A DNA stretch of 64,000 nucleotides from CAZKAP01 sp964552195 (lineage in GTDB: Bacteria > Bacteroidota > Bacteroidia > Flavobacteriales > Flavobacteriaceae): the NCBI GenBank assembly GCA_964552195.1, contig CAZKFM010000004.1, positions 165,997-229,996 of the forward strand. Direction: 5' to 3'. The position numbers and the translations under genes are program-made. Positions 43,241 to 53,079 of the stretch are shown here, piece by piece; position 1 is the first letter of the stretch, and each line of letters opens with the position of its first letter. The notes under the pieces were generated by a model. It was not told the DNA's origin. It searched no databases and was given only the letters and a program-made list of their open reading frames with translations.

Positions 43241-44698
43241 ATGCCAAATCGACCTTTTTTCAAGGCAAACCTCATGGGATACGGAAATCTGGGTTTGGGA
43301 CTGGCCACATGTTTTTTGTTAGTCCTGACTACAAGCCTGCTTGCCCAGGGAAATTACCGACTAGACAACTATGGGAATACCTCCATACTCCTGAACGGTG
43401 CGGTTACTGGTACCGCAGACGACCTGGGTCTGGTGTATTACAATCCGGCTCGTCTGGCTCTGGTGGATACTCTGGGTCTCAGTATAAACGCCAAGGTCTT
43501 CGAATTGGTGAACTACGAATTTCGAAATGCCCTGGGCGAAAGCGAAGAACTTCGCAATTCGCGGATGAGGGGGTTACCGGGTATGATTGCCAAATCCTTC
43601 CGTATTAAAAGCCTCCCGGGCCATCATTTCGCCTATTCCTTCCTTTCCCGATATCGCGAAGATTTCAGTCTTAACTACCGGTCCGGACTTCGAGCCGAGG
43701 ATGTATGGGGAGACGAATTGTCAGAGGAGTCTCAAACCCGCGCTAACCTGACTTCTCGCTATCACGAAGAATGGTTGGGGGTCAGCTGGGCTAAGGAAAT
43801 TCGTCCGGGTTTCAGTCTGGGCGCTTCATTTTTCGCTTCCCTTTACGATCTCCGATCGGATGCCGTGATCGATCTGACGGCAGAGGATCAAAACGGAAAA
43901 CTGTTGTATTTTGAGGAAGGACTCGGTTTTAGTCAGCGTAGTTACGGAGTGTTTCTGATCCTGGCCTCGGCCTGGAAGTGGAAAGGCGTAGACATGGGGG
44001 TAAATATGATTTTGCCTCATATCCGGATAGCCGGTAACGCCCGTTTGGACGCTGATGAGATTCTGGTTACCCCCGAATTGCCTCAGGCTGGTGTGTTCAA
44101 TACCCTGGCACTGCAGAACCTTGAAAGCTCCCGGCGAACTGCACTTCAATTGTCTTATGGTCTGGGATTTTCCATTGCTTCCCATCGCTTCCATTTCAAT
44201 GTGGATTGGCACGCTCCGGTCGGGACGTACGAGAGAATATGGGTGAATGAAACCGACAGACAATCGTTCCTAGCTCAGGATCTGAGGTTTCGCGAAGAAT
44301 TTCGAAGCGTGGTTAACCTGGGTGTGGGAACTGAAATTGTGCTCCGACCTGAACTCAGGGCTATCGCTAGTTTTTGCACGGATTTCTCAGCCTACAGACA
44401 AAGCCTGAATACATTTACTTTACTTAATGCACTGGATCGGGAAGTGGACGATTCCTCGGACTTCTATCATTACGGTCTGGGTTTTCAATGGGGCTCCGAA
44501 TGGGGTAAGATAACCATTGGTACCGTGCATTCAAGGAGCCGTTCCGATTTCCCGAACTCCTTACAGTTGACCAATTCGGAGCGGTCGATCCCTGTCGATC
44601 TGGTGCAGTTCCGTCAGAATCGCTGGCGTTTCCTGTTGGGTTTTGAATTACCCTTACAGAGCAATCGCGTGAAGAAAACCCAAATTAGTAACAGATAG
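43241..44698 (+). CDS. Outer-membrane beta-barrel protein, unknown ligand
   Basis: 485 residues. A signal peptide ends around residue 36 (TCFLLVLTTSLLAQ); the second Met (codon 12) is a possible start that gives a more usual length of signal. The mature part opens YRLDNYGNTSILLNGAVTGTADDLGLVYYNPARLAL, a pattern seen in OmpP1/FadL- and PorV-like proteins, in which Gly-rich N-termini are followed by alternating strands. The rest fits a barrel of about 14 strands, ending FRQNRWRFLLGFELPLQ. A ligand is not apparent. It follows the exported unknown gene by 38 bases on the same strand. I cannot say whether it belongs to the PorV group used by type IX secretion. Confidence 0.7.
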   Translation: MPNRPFFKANLMGYGNLGLGLATCFLLVLTTSLLAQGNYRLDNYGNTSILLNGAVTGTADDLGLVYYNPARLALVDTLGLSINAKVFELVNYEFRNALGESEELRNSRMRGLPGMIAKSFRIKSLPGHHFAYSFLSRYREDFSLNYRSGLRAEDVWGDELSEESQTRANLTSRYHEEWLGVSWAKEIRPGFSLGASFFASLYDLRSDAVIDLTAEDQNGKLLYFEEGLGFSQRSYGVFLILASAWKWKGVDMGVNMILPHIRIAGNARLDADEILVTPELPQAGVFNTLALQNLESSRRTALQLSYGLGFSIASHRFHFNVDWHAPVGTYERIWVNETDRQSFLAQDLRFREEFRSVVNLGVGTEIVLRPELRAIASFCTDFSAYRQSLNTFTLLNALDREVDDSSDFYHYGLGFQWGSEWGKITIGTVHSRSRSDFPNSLQLTNSERSIPVDLVQFRQNRWRFLLGFELPLQSNRVKKTQISNR

Positions 44699-44711
44699 GT
44701 TGATTAAATTT

Positions 44712-44744
44712 TTTGCTGAGCAAACCTCTTTTTTCCTACTTTTA
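44712..44744 (+). promoter_or_regulatory. Bacteroidota-type promoter
   Basis: TTTG (44712-44715), 21 bases, then TACTTTTA (44737-44744), matching TTTG / TAnnTTTG except for the last base. The start codon of the next gene is 24 bases downstream. The surrounding DNA is A+T-rich, unlike the flanking genes. Confidence 0.5.
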
Positions 44745-44767
44745 AATTCAACTTTAATTTTAACACA

Positions 44768-45283
44768 ATGAAAAAATTACTATTTATCGCAATTGCGTTC
44801 TGCGCGTTCACCCTGTCTGCTCAGGACGACGATTTCGACGGACACAAGCACTTCAAGATTGGAGCCCACATTGGAATCCCAATTTTGGATGCTTCGGACT
44901 TCTACAGCGTCGAATATGGAGCCGATGCTTATTTCATGTTTGGCAACATCGACTCCTGGGTTAACCTGGGGGCCGCCGCCGGATTTAGAAATTTCGTCGG
45001 AGACGAAATTGATGTGCTGGGTACTACAGTTGAGGCCGAGGACGTGCAGTTCCTGCCTGTTGGTGCTGCGGCCCGTGTTAAACTCTTCGGTATAATCGAA
45101 GGGGGCGTGGATGCCGGCTATGCTATTTCACTGACTGATGGAGTAGATGGAGCTTTGTGGTTCCGCCCCGTTGTTGGTATAGATGTGGCCGATACCATTG
45201 AGATCTTTGTGGCCCATGACTTCTTTCTGCCCGATGGAGGAACCTTGGGTTCGCTGCAGGCAGGTATCCTGATCGAGCTGTAA
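44768..45283 (+). CDS. Small outer-membrane beta-barrel protein
   Basis: 171 residues. Signal peptide about 1-18 (LLFIAIAFCAFTLSAQ). A mature part of about 150 residues with alternating strands (HFKIGAHIGIPILD, FMFGNIDSWVNLGAAAGFRNF, FLPVGAAARVKLFGIIEGGVDAGYAI in parts), ending AGILIEL. This is the size and layout of an eight-stranded OmpA-like barrel without the periplasmic domain. A strong promoter (44712-44744) and a good terminator (45307-45333) frame it, so it is probably a highly expressed single gene. The role is unknown. Confidence 0.75.
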   Translation: MKKLLFIAIAFCAFTLSAQDDDFDGHKHFKIGAHIGIPILDASDFYSVEYGADAYFMFGNIDSWVNLGAAAGFRNFVGDEIDVLGTTVEAEDVQFLPVGAAARVKLFGIIEGGVDAGYAISLTDGVDGALWFRPVVGIDVADTIEIFVAHDFFLPDGGTLGSLQAGILIEL

Positions 45284-45306
45284 GGCATTCAATATGAAAT
45301 TCGATT

Positions 45307-45333
45307 AAGGGTAAGCGCAGGCTTACCCTTTTT
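45307..45333 (+). terminator. Rho-independent terminator
   Basis: Perfect 10-base-pair stem, AAGGGTAAGC (45307-45316) with its complement (45321-45330), loop GCAG, then TTT. It ends the small barrel gene transcript. Confidence 0.92.
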
Positions 45334-45349
45334 CATTTACATCCATATC

Positions 45350-46306
45350 ATGAAAAAGACCATCACTTATTTATGGCCGGTCGTATGTATTCTTCTATTG
45401 ACTGTGTCTTGTAAAGGAAAGAAGGAAGATCCATCGACTAAGGTCGTGCTTCCCGCCGTCGGCGAAACCTTTTATTTTGCCGAGACTTCCCGCGCGGAAG
45501 GAATAGACGGTAGTAATTATCAGTTTTTCAGCTTCCAAAGGGGCGATGATACCGGGAGTGAGGCTGTAGTAGGCAGTGCACTTTCTGCTCCCTATGGAAC
45601 CGACGGTATGCGGGCATCCTTTAAAGGGATACTAGATACTTTAAAAGGAGAAATACGAACGGAAATGACCTATTTCGCCGAAGGACAACGGGTCAATGAG
45701 ACCCGGGATTACCGGATACAGGCAGACTCCACACTGGCCTTCGTCCGGGCCGACGGCACGGTAGAAGCCGGGTCTGCGCTTACCCGGGTCAGTCAGGAGG
45801 AGTACGATCGCCTAAGTACTGAATTCCGACAGCAATACCTGCGTGAGGTAGTCAATACCAGCGATCGCAGCCGTCTGGAAAAAGTGGAAGAAATCATGGC
45901 TGACCTGATCCCTGAGGATCTGGAAAATCTGAGTTTTCTCGAAGTTGCCGTAAACCTGGACAACGATTATAAAACTCAGGAATATCTCCTGATGGTACTG
46001 GGGTCCTTGTATTGTGGGTCCGGCGGATGTTCCCTCTTTATCATCAATGAGAATGGGGAATTGCTGTCTCGTACCTCAGTGGTTAAACTTCCTATTTACA
46101 CTGTACTGCCTACTATCGAAGAATCCCAAGCGGGCAAAGGCGACTGGAACGACCTGTTCGTATGGAGTCGTGGGATGAGGCGTTTGGTGGCGGACGAACA
46201 GGGAAGGTACACCTCCAACGCCTCCATGGGTGAGGAGGTGGAGGAGTCCCAAATACTGGATCATCCGGAACGCTACCGTCTCCTTCTGGATTACCTGGAG
46301 GAGTAG
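45350..46306 (+). CDS. Hypothetical lipoprotein
   Basis: 318 residues. Lipoprotein signal with LTVSC, Cys21. After a Lys/Asp-rich linker the mature part has mixed strands and helices. Cys at about residues 223 and 227 (YCGSGGCSLF) could form a disulfide. I recognise no family. It is framed by terminators before (45307) and after (46327), so it is monocistronic. Envelope function unknown. Confidence 0.75.
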   Translation: MKKTITYLWPVVCILLLTVSCKGKKEDPSTKVVLPAVGETFYFAETSRAEGIDGSNYQFFSFQRGDDTGSEAVVGSALSAPYGTDGMRASFKGILDTLKGEIRTEMTYFAEGQRVNETRDYRIQADSTLAFVRADGTVEAGSALTRVSQEEYDRLSTEFRQQYLREVVNTSDRSRLEKVEEIMADLIPEDLENLSFLEVAVNLDNDYKTQEYLLMVLGSLYCGSGGCSLFIINENGELLSRTSVVKLPIYTVLPTIEESQAGKGDWNDLFVWSRGMRRLVADEQGRYTSNASMGEEVEESQILDHPERYRLLLDYLEE

Positions 46307-46326
46307 AAGTTTTCTTATCGATTATA

Positions 46327-46359
46327 AACCCTTTATCTGATTCAGGTAAAGGGTTTTTT
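46327..46359 (+). terminator. Rho-independent terminator
   Basis: AACCCTTTA (46327-46335) pairs with TAAAGGGTT (46347-46355), loop of 11 bases in which CTG/CAG bases pair further, then a T-run to 46359. It ends the lipoprotein gene. Confidence 0.9.
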
Positions 46360-46433
46360 GTTACTCCGATTCCGCATTCCGTTTCGGATTTTTTATAAGG
46401 GGTATTTTGCTATTTTCGTAGAAATGCCCCCTT

Positions 46434-48359
46434 ATGAAAAACATATTCGCATCCCTGCTGCTATTGGCTTTCCTCGGATTAAGCGGACAGCAAAGTCTCA
46501 GCCTTACGGATTTGTCAGCCTTTCGTCCCCAGGCGGGTAACTGGCAGATCGTGGGATCGGTAGACATGCATCCCTTCGACGAGTTGATTTCGGAAACGGA
46601 AAAGGTTCACAAGCGCGGGAAGCGCCGTAAATCCATCAAAAAGAGAGTGAGTCGGAATCCCTCTGAACCGGTGCGATTCGAGCCAGGAACAGGGATCCTC
46701 CTCAACCTGAATACGGAAGAGAAAAAAGATGCCCTCCTCACCCAGTGGGAGCATGGCGACCTGTACCTGGAAATGGAGGTGATGCTGCCGAAAGGTTCGA
46801 GTTCGGGCATATACCTGCAGGGGCGCTACGAGGTTCAGCTGTTCGACAGCTGGGGGGTTCGTCAGCCCAAGTTTTCGGATATAGGAGGGGTGTACCGGAA
46901 CTGGAAGGAGGCGCCCGGCGAGAAATTCATGGGGATTCCTCCCTCGTCCAACCCGAGCAGGGCACCCGGACTCTGGCAGCAGCTTAAGATTCACTTCAGG
47001 GCTCCGCGATTCAACGATTATGGTGAAAAGATCGAGAATGCCCGATTGGTATATGTGGAGCTCAACGGCATTACCATACACGATAATATCGAAATCCCGA
47101 TGCCTACAGGAGGGCCTATTTCGGACCAGGAAGTAGCCATGGGACCCCTGATGATACAGGGCGATCACGGACCCGTTGCCTTTCGCAACATAAAGTACGT
47201 ACTCTACCAGCTCTCACGGGTAAGTCTGAGCGGGCTGCGTTATCGGGCCTTCGAAGGGGAGATAGAGAGTCTTTCACAGCTGGATAGCCTGGAGCCCATG
47301 TACGTGGGCGAAACCGACAAGATCGAGGTGGGTGTGGTTCAAACCGAAAACAATTACGGGCTCATCTACGAAGGGCTGCTGGAGATACCGGAGCCCGGTG
47401 ATTACACCTTTGAACTGGGATTCACCGGTGGCGGCCGCCTGATTATAAACGGACAGACCTTTATCGAACACCCCACTTCCTGGGATCATGGCGTTTTGGA
47501 TCACACCCGAACCTTCGAGGCCGGAAATTACCCTATTCGCATTGAGGCCATAAAGACGGCCGGCTGGTACCCCCCCAGACTCGGACTTTGGGTAAAGACT
47601 TCGGATACGGAACCCAAGGCCTTTCATACCGAAGAATCCCTTCCGAGAACGTCGTATGTGGTTCCCCGTATACCGGTGGAGCCCGGTTTACGTCCCCGAT
47701 TGCTTCGCGGATTCGTGCGATTTAAGGGGGGGAATGATAAGCGGTCCCACACCATTGCGGTGGGCACCGGCCAGGGAGTACATTATGTATACGACCTCAA
47801 TAAGGGGAATGTACTGGGTATGTGGAGGGGCGATTTCGTCGATGCAACCCCCATGTGGCGTGACCGGGGAGACGGTTCCTTTGAACCCGGAGGAAGTGTT
47901 TGCTGGACCCATTCTGGTCAGTCTTTATTAGCGCCTGGAGATAAGAGCGTCGAATTCGCAGAAAAACACATGCATTCGGATTTTATTCCTCTGGGATATC
48001 GGCTGGAGCCGGAGACGGGACTACCCGTATTCGAGTACCGCTACGGGGATTTCCAGGTAGTCCATAAGGTCAGCCCTTCGGATGAAGGACGCTCCATCAC
48101 GCAGGAGGTTCACTTCCATACCGACAGCCCTCCTGAGAACCCGGGATCGGAACTCATGGGCGGAACCGAACCGTCCTATGTGTTTAAACTGGCCGAGGGT
48201 GCGGTGGAAATGCTGGACGCCCGAACCTATAGAATAAACGATTCCTACTATGTCCGTATACACGAGGGGCCCGAGGCTTTTGCCAGAAGTACCGAGTCGG
48301 GAACTGAGCTATGTGTACCCGTTCTGGGAGAATCCGTGAAATATGAAATACTTTGGTAA
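46434..48359 (+). CDS. Exported DUF1080 / PA14 domain protein (3-keto-glycoside hydrolase-like)
   Basis: 641 residues. Signal peptide about 1-18 (FASLLLLAFLGLSGQQ). Residues about 40-255 are a DUF1080 domain (jelly-roll, LamG-like): NWQIVGSVDMHPFDE, DLYLEMEVMLPKGSSSGIYLQGRYEVQLFDSWG, LNGITIHDNIEIP. Residues about 285-395 are a PA14 domain (YEGLLEIPEPGDYTFELGFTGGGRLIINGQ). The rest, about 400-641, has strand-rich repeats and no named domain. DUF1080 proteins have been linked to 3-keto-disaccharide hydrolysis. Its stop overlaps the next gene start by one base (TAATG), so the two form a pair that may treat oxidised sugars (inference). Confidence 0.85.
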   Translation: MKNIFASLLLLAFLGLSGQQSLSLTDLSAFRPQAGNWQIVGSVDMHPFDELISETEKVHKRGKRRKSIKKRVSRNPSEPVRFEPGTGILLNLNTEEKKDALLTQWEHGDLYLEMEVMLPKGSSSGIYLQGRYEVQLFDSWGVRQPKFSDIGGVYRNWKEAPGEKFMGIPPSSNPSRAPGLWQQLKIHFRAPRFNDYGEKIENARLVYVELNGITIHDNIEIPMPTGGPISDQEVAMGPLMIQGDHGPVAFRNIKYVLYQLSRVSLSGLRYRAFEGEIESLSQLDSLEPMYVGETDKIEVGVVQTENNYGLIYEGLLEIPEPGDYTFELGFTGGGRLIINGQTFIEHPTSWDHGVLDHTRTFEAGNYPIRIEAIKTAGWYPPRLGLWVKTSDTEPKAFHTEESLPRTSYVVPRIPVEPGLRPRLLRGFVRFKGGNDKRSHTIAVGTGQGVHYVYDLNKGNVLGMWRGDFVDATPMWRDRGDGSFEPGGSVCWTHSGQSLLAPGDKSVEFAEKHMHSDFIPLGYRLEPETGLPVFEYRYGDFQVVHKVSPSDEGRSITQEVHFHTDSPPENPGSELMGGTEPSYVFKLAEGAVEMLDARTYRINDSYYVRIHEGPEAFARSTESGTELCVPVLGESVKYEILW

Positions 48360-50291
48360 TGAGTGGAGAGCATAGATCGATGTCAATACGAGCAGCAATA
48401 GGAATTGTTCTGCTGAGTACCTGGGTATTGACGGCACAAGAAGAAGAGTATTACCGCCTCACCACCATACCCGTCCCTGAGGGCATACACCTGGAAGGTG
48501 GCGGAGTGGAGAGCCTGCCTGACGGAAAGGTGGCTGTGGCCACGCGCAGGGGAGATGTCTGGATCATTGAGAACCCCTATATGCAGGGCGGCAGGAATCC
48601 CCGATTCCGTAAGTTTGCCGAAGGCCTGCACGAGCCCCTGGGGCTATTGTGGAAAGAAGGAGCACTCTACACCGCCCAGCGTGGGGAGCTTACTCGTCTG
48701 GAAGATACCGATGGGGATGGCTATGCCGACTCGTATCGCACGGTCTATGCATGGCCGCTCAGCTCGCATTACCACGAGTACTCCTTCGGTCCGGTACTGG
48801 CTGAGGACGGTAGTTTCTTCGTGACGACTAATGTGGCCTTTGGGGACATGGAATGGTGGCGGGGAGAAAGCCGGGTACCCTGGAGGGGCTGGACGCTTAA
48901 AATCACAGAGGATGGGAATATGGAGCCCTGGGCCACGGGCATGCGATCGCCGGCGGGCTACGGCCTGTATCAGGGGGAACTGTTTTACACGGACAACCAG
49001 GGAGACTGGAAGGGGATCCGGGGGTATCTGGCACCTGCCCAAGGGTGTGTTCAGTGGTCATCCGGCAGGACTCCGCTGGACCGGTTTACCGGGATCTCCC
49101 GTAAAGCTTACTGCTGAGGAATTCTATGCCCGAGTTGACAAGAGACAACGGATGACGGAAGGACGGTACATCAAACCGGAAAACATGCAGGACGAACCCA
49201 ATCCGGACTTCGAATACGCCTTACAGCAGCACTTTCCGGAGATACAGCCTCCGGCCGTGATCCTTCCTCATGGAATACTGGGCATTTCCAATACACAAAT
49301 CATCGAGGATAAGACCGGAGGAAAGTTCGGTCCGTTTGAGGGCCAGCTGTTTGTAGGGGACCAGGGTCAGAGCAAGGTGATGCGGGTTGTACTGGAAAAG
49401 GTGGATGGGGTGTATCAGGGCGTCGCATTCGATTTCCGTTCGGGTTTTCAGTCCGGTGCCATGCGTATGGATTTCGATGGACAGGGGAATATGTTCGTCG
49501 CCGAGACCAACCGCGGCTGGGGTTCCGCGGGCACCCGAAACGACGGTCTGGAATACCTGACCTGGACGGGGAAGATGCCCTTTGAGGTTCGTACCGTTCA
49601 TTCCCGTCCCGATGGATTCGAACTCGAGTTTACCAAAGCCGTCGACCGGGAGACAGCGGAGCTGTTGGACTCCTATCTGGCGAAGAGTTATATCTACAAG
49701 TTCCATCCCGTTTATGGCAGTCCTCAGACCAACCTGAAGGATATTGGAATCAAGGGAGTCCGGGTAGCCGAGGATGGCATGAGCCTTCGTCTGGTAGTCG
49801 ATGAGCTTCGGCCGTATTACGTGCACGAATTCGTGCTTTCTGGTCTGAGATCCAAGGAAGGCGAGCCTCTTTTACATCCGGCCTTCTATTTTACCCTCAA
49901 TCGCATACCGGAGGGGGATAAGGTTCCGGCCGATCAACTCTCCACCCGGAGGAAGCCCAAGACGAAAGTGGTACCCAGGCAGCCGAGAGCCAGTGCCCGG
50001 GCAACTAAGTCCAGCAGGGTCTCCGTGCCCTCCTATGCAGAGGTCGAAACCTTGCTGCGAAACAACACCTGCGTGGCCTGTCATCAGGAGAAAAACCGCA
50101 TGATCGGACCTTCGTATCGGGCCATTGCCGGCAGAAACTACAGCAACGAGCGCATCGTAGAACTCATTTATAATCCGGAACCGAAGAACTGGCCTGAATT
50201 CGCTACGCCTATGGCCCCGATGCCCCAGGTCCCCAGGGATGAGGCGCTCAAGATTGCGGCCTGGATCAACAGCCTGGACGATAAGCCATAG
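48359..50291 (+). pseudogene. Frameshifted PVC-type beta-propeller protein with C-terminal cytochrome c domain
   Basis: Two reading frames together code for one protein of about 640 residues. The first frame, from ATG 48359 (a coupled TAATG; ATG 48380 is also good and gives a clean signal peptide MSIRAAIGIVLLSTWVLTAQ), runs to a stop at 49117. The second, in the next frame, carries the family sequence from GSGGIWHLPKG onward. The jump fits at the G run 49012-49015: removing one G from it restores DNQGDWKGSGGIWHLPKG. The propeller part (VPEGIHLEGGGVESLPDGKVAVATRRGDVW, GLLWKEGALY) is of the membrane-bound dehydrogenase type common in Planctomycetes-Verrucomicrobia-Chlamydiae and Bacteroidota. 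The end has a heme site CVACH and MAPM axial region. Without read-through the protein ends at about 253 residues. Confidence 0.85.
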
Positions 50292-50324
50292 GTGGGGGGC
50301 TGCCAGAGTAGCGGGATTGTCAAT

Positions 50325-52919
50325 CTAAAGATGCATCGTTTTTAGTTTACTGAGATCTGTAGGGATTTCTCCAGTAATTTCGACTCGATACGTTTCACCG
50401 GGGAGGACATCAAAGTAATTATTGGAGAAGTGCAAATCCTTTCCAGGCAGATTCAGGTATAGATTCCTAACCAGTCGATCTGTACGCACCTCAATAAAAG
50501 CATTCTTCCCTTGCTTAACGAGTTCAAAGGTCAAACTGGGATTGCCCAGCATAAGATCTTTTGGCTTTTCGAAATAGTGTAGGTTTGAACTCAGGAGTGC
50601 CCCAGAATCATTTCGGAATTCCATAAGCAATACTGTTTTTCGGGAATCGGCTTGTCCCAATACCTTTTCTCTCGGCATTTCAAGTATTTGTACACTGTTG
50701 TTACCATTCAGGGTTACCACCTTGCTCGATTTCCACAGTTCATTTCCCGAGAAGTCCAGGAGTTTTAGCTGAAGCATTCCCTGGGTGTTAGTGAGACGGT
50801 CCGATATGCCGTGGATGATCAGGGAAGTATCTGTGGTATGTGTCGTGATCAGTATAGGCGCAAAAGCCTCCTTGACCCGGTAATGCATGGCCTTCCAGCG
50901 GTGGTAGTAATCCGTGCTGCTCCAGCTGGCCACAGGCCAGCAGTCGTTAATCTGCCAGTACAGTGAACCCATGCAGTAGGGCATGGCCCGACGGTGAGAT
51001 TCGATACCCATACGCATGCCCCGGGCCTGCAGAATCTGACTCACGTAGAGGAATTCCTCAAAGTCTTCGGGTACACGGTAGTCCTGGGCCATATATTCAC
51101 GGATCCTCAGATTACCAATTCCACTGCGCTGGTGCCAGGCCATAACTTCGGATTCTATGTTGAAGTCCTCGGGCAGCGCGTATTTTTTTACCGTCTCAAT
51201 GTCCGGGAAGGACTGGAATCCGTATTCGCTCATAAAACGAGCCTGATTTTTTTCGAAGTCCTCGAAGGGGTGTTGGGCATGCCATACCCCCCAGTAGTGC
51301 ATGTCGCCTGAGGTAAAATTGGCATGCATTTGGGGCGCATAGCCCGACTGGGGAGAAGAAGGCCAGTAATCCGTACCGTCGGTATAGTCGCGGACCACCT
51401 CAGGAAGCAGCTCGTGAAACAGCTCCTCATAGGCGGTGTTGATTTTTTCCCTTTCCCGACTGTTGTATCGTTCCTTCCAGCCCCAGCCTCCTTCGGAATA
51501 GTAATTCCAGGCCGTGTTGATCTCGTTGTTCCCACACCAGAGTGCAATGCTGGGATGATTGCGCAGGCGGACTACATTATCTATGGCCTCCTGCCGAACA
51601 TTCTCCAGGAAATCAGCATCACCGGGATACATGGAACAGGCAAACATAAAGTCCTGCCAGACCAGTATGCCCTTGGCATCACAGAGCTCGTAGAAATAAT
51701 CATCTTCGTATATGCCCCCTCCCCAGATTCGAAGCATATTCATGTTGGCATCGACTGCATCCTGAACGACCTTTTCGTAATACTCACGGGTGACCCGGTT
51801 GAGGAAACTATCGTTGGGAATATAATTGGCACCCTTTGCGAATACGGGAACCCCGTTGAGTTCGAAGTAAAAGGACTCGCCTATGCTGTCCTTTTCCCTG
51901 ACCAGGCGGATGCTCCGCAGGCCCGTAGTTATACGTTTCCTGGTTCTGATCCCGGATTCCGGATCGAGTACCACTACATCAAAGGAATAGAGATGGGGTT
52001 CTCCCAGGCCATTGGACCACCACAATCTGGGATTGGGAATGGAAACGGGAATACGCAGGCTATTCGTTCCGGAATCCAGCTCCACCGTGCTTTCGGCCAG
52101 TATGTCATCACTCTGGCTTTCTTGCACTAGTACGATCCCGTTTATCGCCCGTTCTACCCGAAGCTCGATTTCGAATTCCAGTTGGGCCAATTCTTCAGAT
52201 ACCTGAGGCTGACGGACGAATACATCGGCTATGCGCATATCGTTCCAGCTCTCCAGCCTCACGGGTCGCCAAATTCCGGAAGTGACCAGTCTCGGTCCCC
52301 AATCCCAACCGTAGTGGTACCCCGCCTTACGCGTAAAAACGGAGACTTTTTTGCTACCCAGGCCCCCATTTTCGGACTGATCGTTACTGGCCGGGTAAGG
52401 ATAGGGAGAACGATCGTACTTCTCGAGCCCTTTTTTGATAGGGGAGTGGAGGAACACCCGAAGGGAATTGGTTCCTTTAACCGCCAGGGGTTTTATACCG
52501 ATCCGATACGTTCGGAACATATTTTCGGATTGAAGTACCAGGCTGTCGTTGAAATAAATGTCGGCGTAGGTATCGAGTCCTTCGAAGACGAGATCCAGAT
52601 GATCCTTATGAAGATCCTTCCGGCTCAGCTCAAAGGAGGTTTCGTACTGCCAGTCCTGCTTATCGATCCACTGCAGATCCTTTTCGTTGGTGCGGAAAAA
52701 AGGGTCTTCGATCAGCCCTTCGCTCAGCAGGTCGGTGTGCACCGAGCCGGGCACCTGACCCGGGGTACGGATCATGCCCTGAAGATCGCTCAGGCGCCAG
52801 CCGGTGTCCAGTGGAGTTCGTTCAGGGATAATTTCTTTCATGGGTTTGCAGGCCTGGAAAATAATAAGCACACTGAGAAACCAGAACCCTGTTTTGAAAG
52901 TGTTGGTGTTCGGAAACAT
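50325..52919 (-). CDS. Glycoside hydrolase family 2 beta-mannosidase, lipoprotein
   Basis: 864 residues. Lipoprotein signal with FQAC, Cys24. The GH2 fold is complete: sugar-binding jelly-roll (DTGWRLSDLQGMIRTPGQVPGSVHTDLLSEGLI in parts), YHYGWDWGPRLVTSG, TIM barrel with GGGIYEDDYFYELCD, acid/base Glu466 in WCGNNEIN, and nucleophile Glu565 in MSEYGFQSFPD. The barrel continues with YWQINDCWPVASWSS, and then beta-sandwich domains follow. It cleaves terminal beta-mannose from manno-oligosaccharides or glycans, at the cell envelope. There is no susCD pair beside it, so it is not in a standard polysaccharide-utilisation cluster. It faces the cytochrome pseudogene and is 160 bases from the phosphorylase gene. 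Confidence 0.93.
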   Translation of the reverse strand: MFPNTNTFKTGFWFLSVLIIFQACKPMKEIIPERTPLDTGWRLSDLQGMIRTPGQVPGSVHTDLLSEGLIEDPFFRTNEKDLQWIDKQDWQYETSFELSRKDLHKDHLDLVFEGLDTYADIYFNDSLVLQSENMFRTYRIGIKPLAVKGTNSLRVFLHSPIKKGLEKYDRSPYPYPASNDQSENGGLGSKKVSVFTRKAGYHYGWDWGPRLVTSGIWRPVRLESWNDMRIADVFVRQPQVSEELAQLEFEIELRVERAINGIVLVQESQSDDILAESTVELDSGTNSLRIPVSIPNPRLWWSNGLGEPHLYSFDVVVLDPESGIRTRKRITTGLRSIRLVREKDSIGESFYFELNGVPVFAKGANYIPNDSFLNRVTREYYEKVVQDAVDANMNMLRIWGGGIYEDDYFYELCDAKGILVWQDFMFACSMYPGDADFLENVRQEAIDNVVRLRNHPSIALWCGNNEINTAWNYYSEGGWGWKERYNSREREKINTAYEELFHELLPEVVRDYTDGTDYWPSSPQSGYAPQMHANFTSGDMHYWGVWHAQHPFEDFEKNQARFMSEYGFQSFPDIETVKKYALPEDFNIESEVMAWHQRSGIGNLRIREYMAQDYRVPEDFEEFLYVSQILQARGMRMGIESHRRAMPYCMGSLYWQINDCWPVASWSSTDYYHRWKAMHYRVKEAFAPILITTHTTDTSLIIHGISDRLTNTQGMLQLKLLDFSGNELWKSSKVVTLNGNNSVQILEMPREKVLGQADSRKTVLLMEFRNDSGALLSSNLHYFEKPKDLMLGNPSLTFELVKQGKNAFIEVRTDRLVRNLYLNLPGKDLHFSNNYFDVLPGETYRVEITGEIPTDLSKLKTMHL

Positions 52920-53079
52920 TGGCGGATGGATGAATAACTGTTCAGAGAGAATCCTCTCAGAAAGTTACGAGAAATTGAAATTTAAATTCCCGGATTCCTC
53001 CAGTCCTGTATGCCAATATGGATACTCGATATTGTACTAAACGATATTCGAATCCCAAAAAAAATGCCTTATTTCTCGC

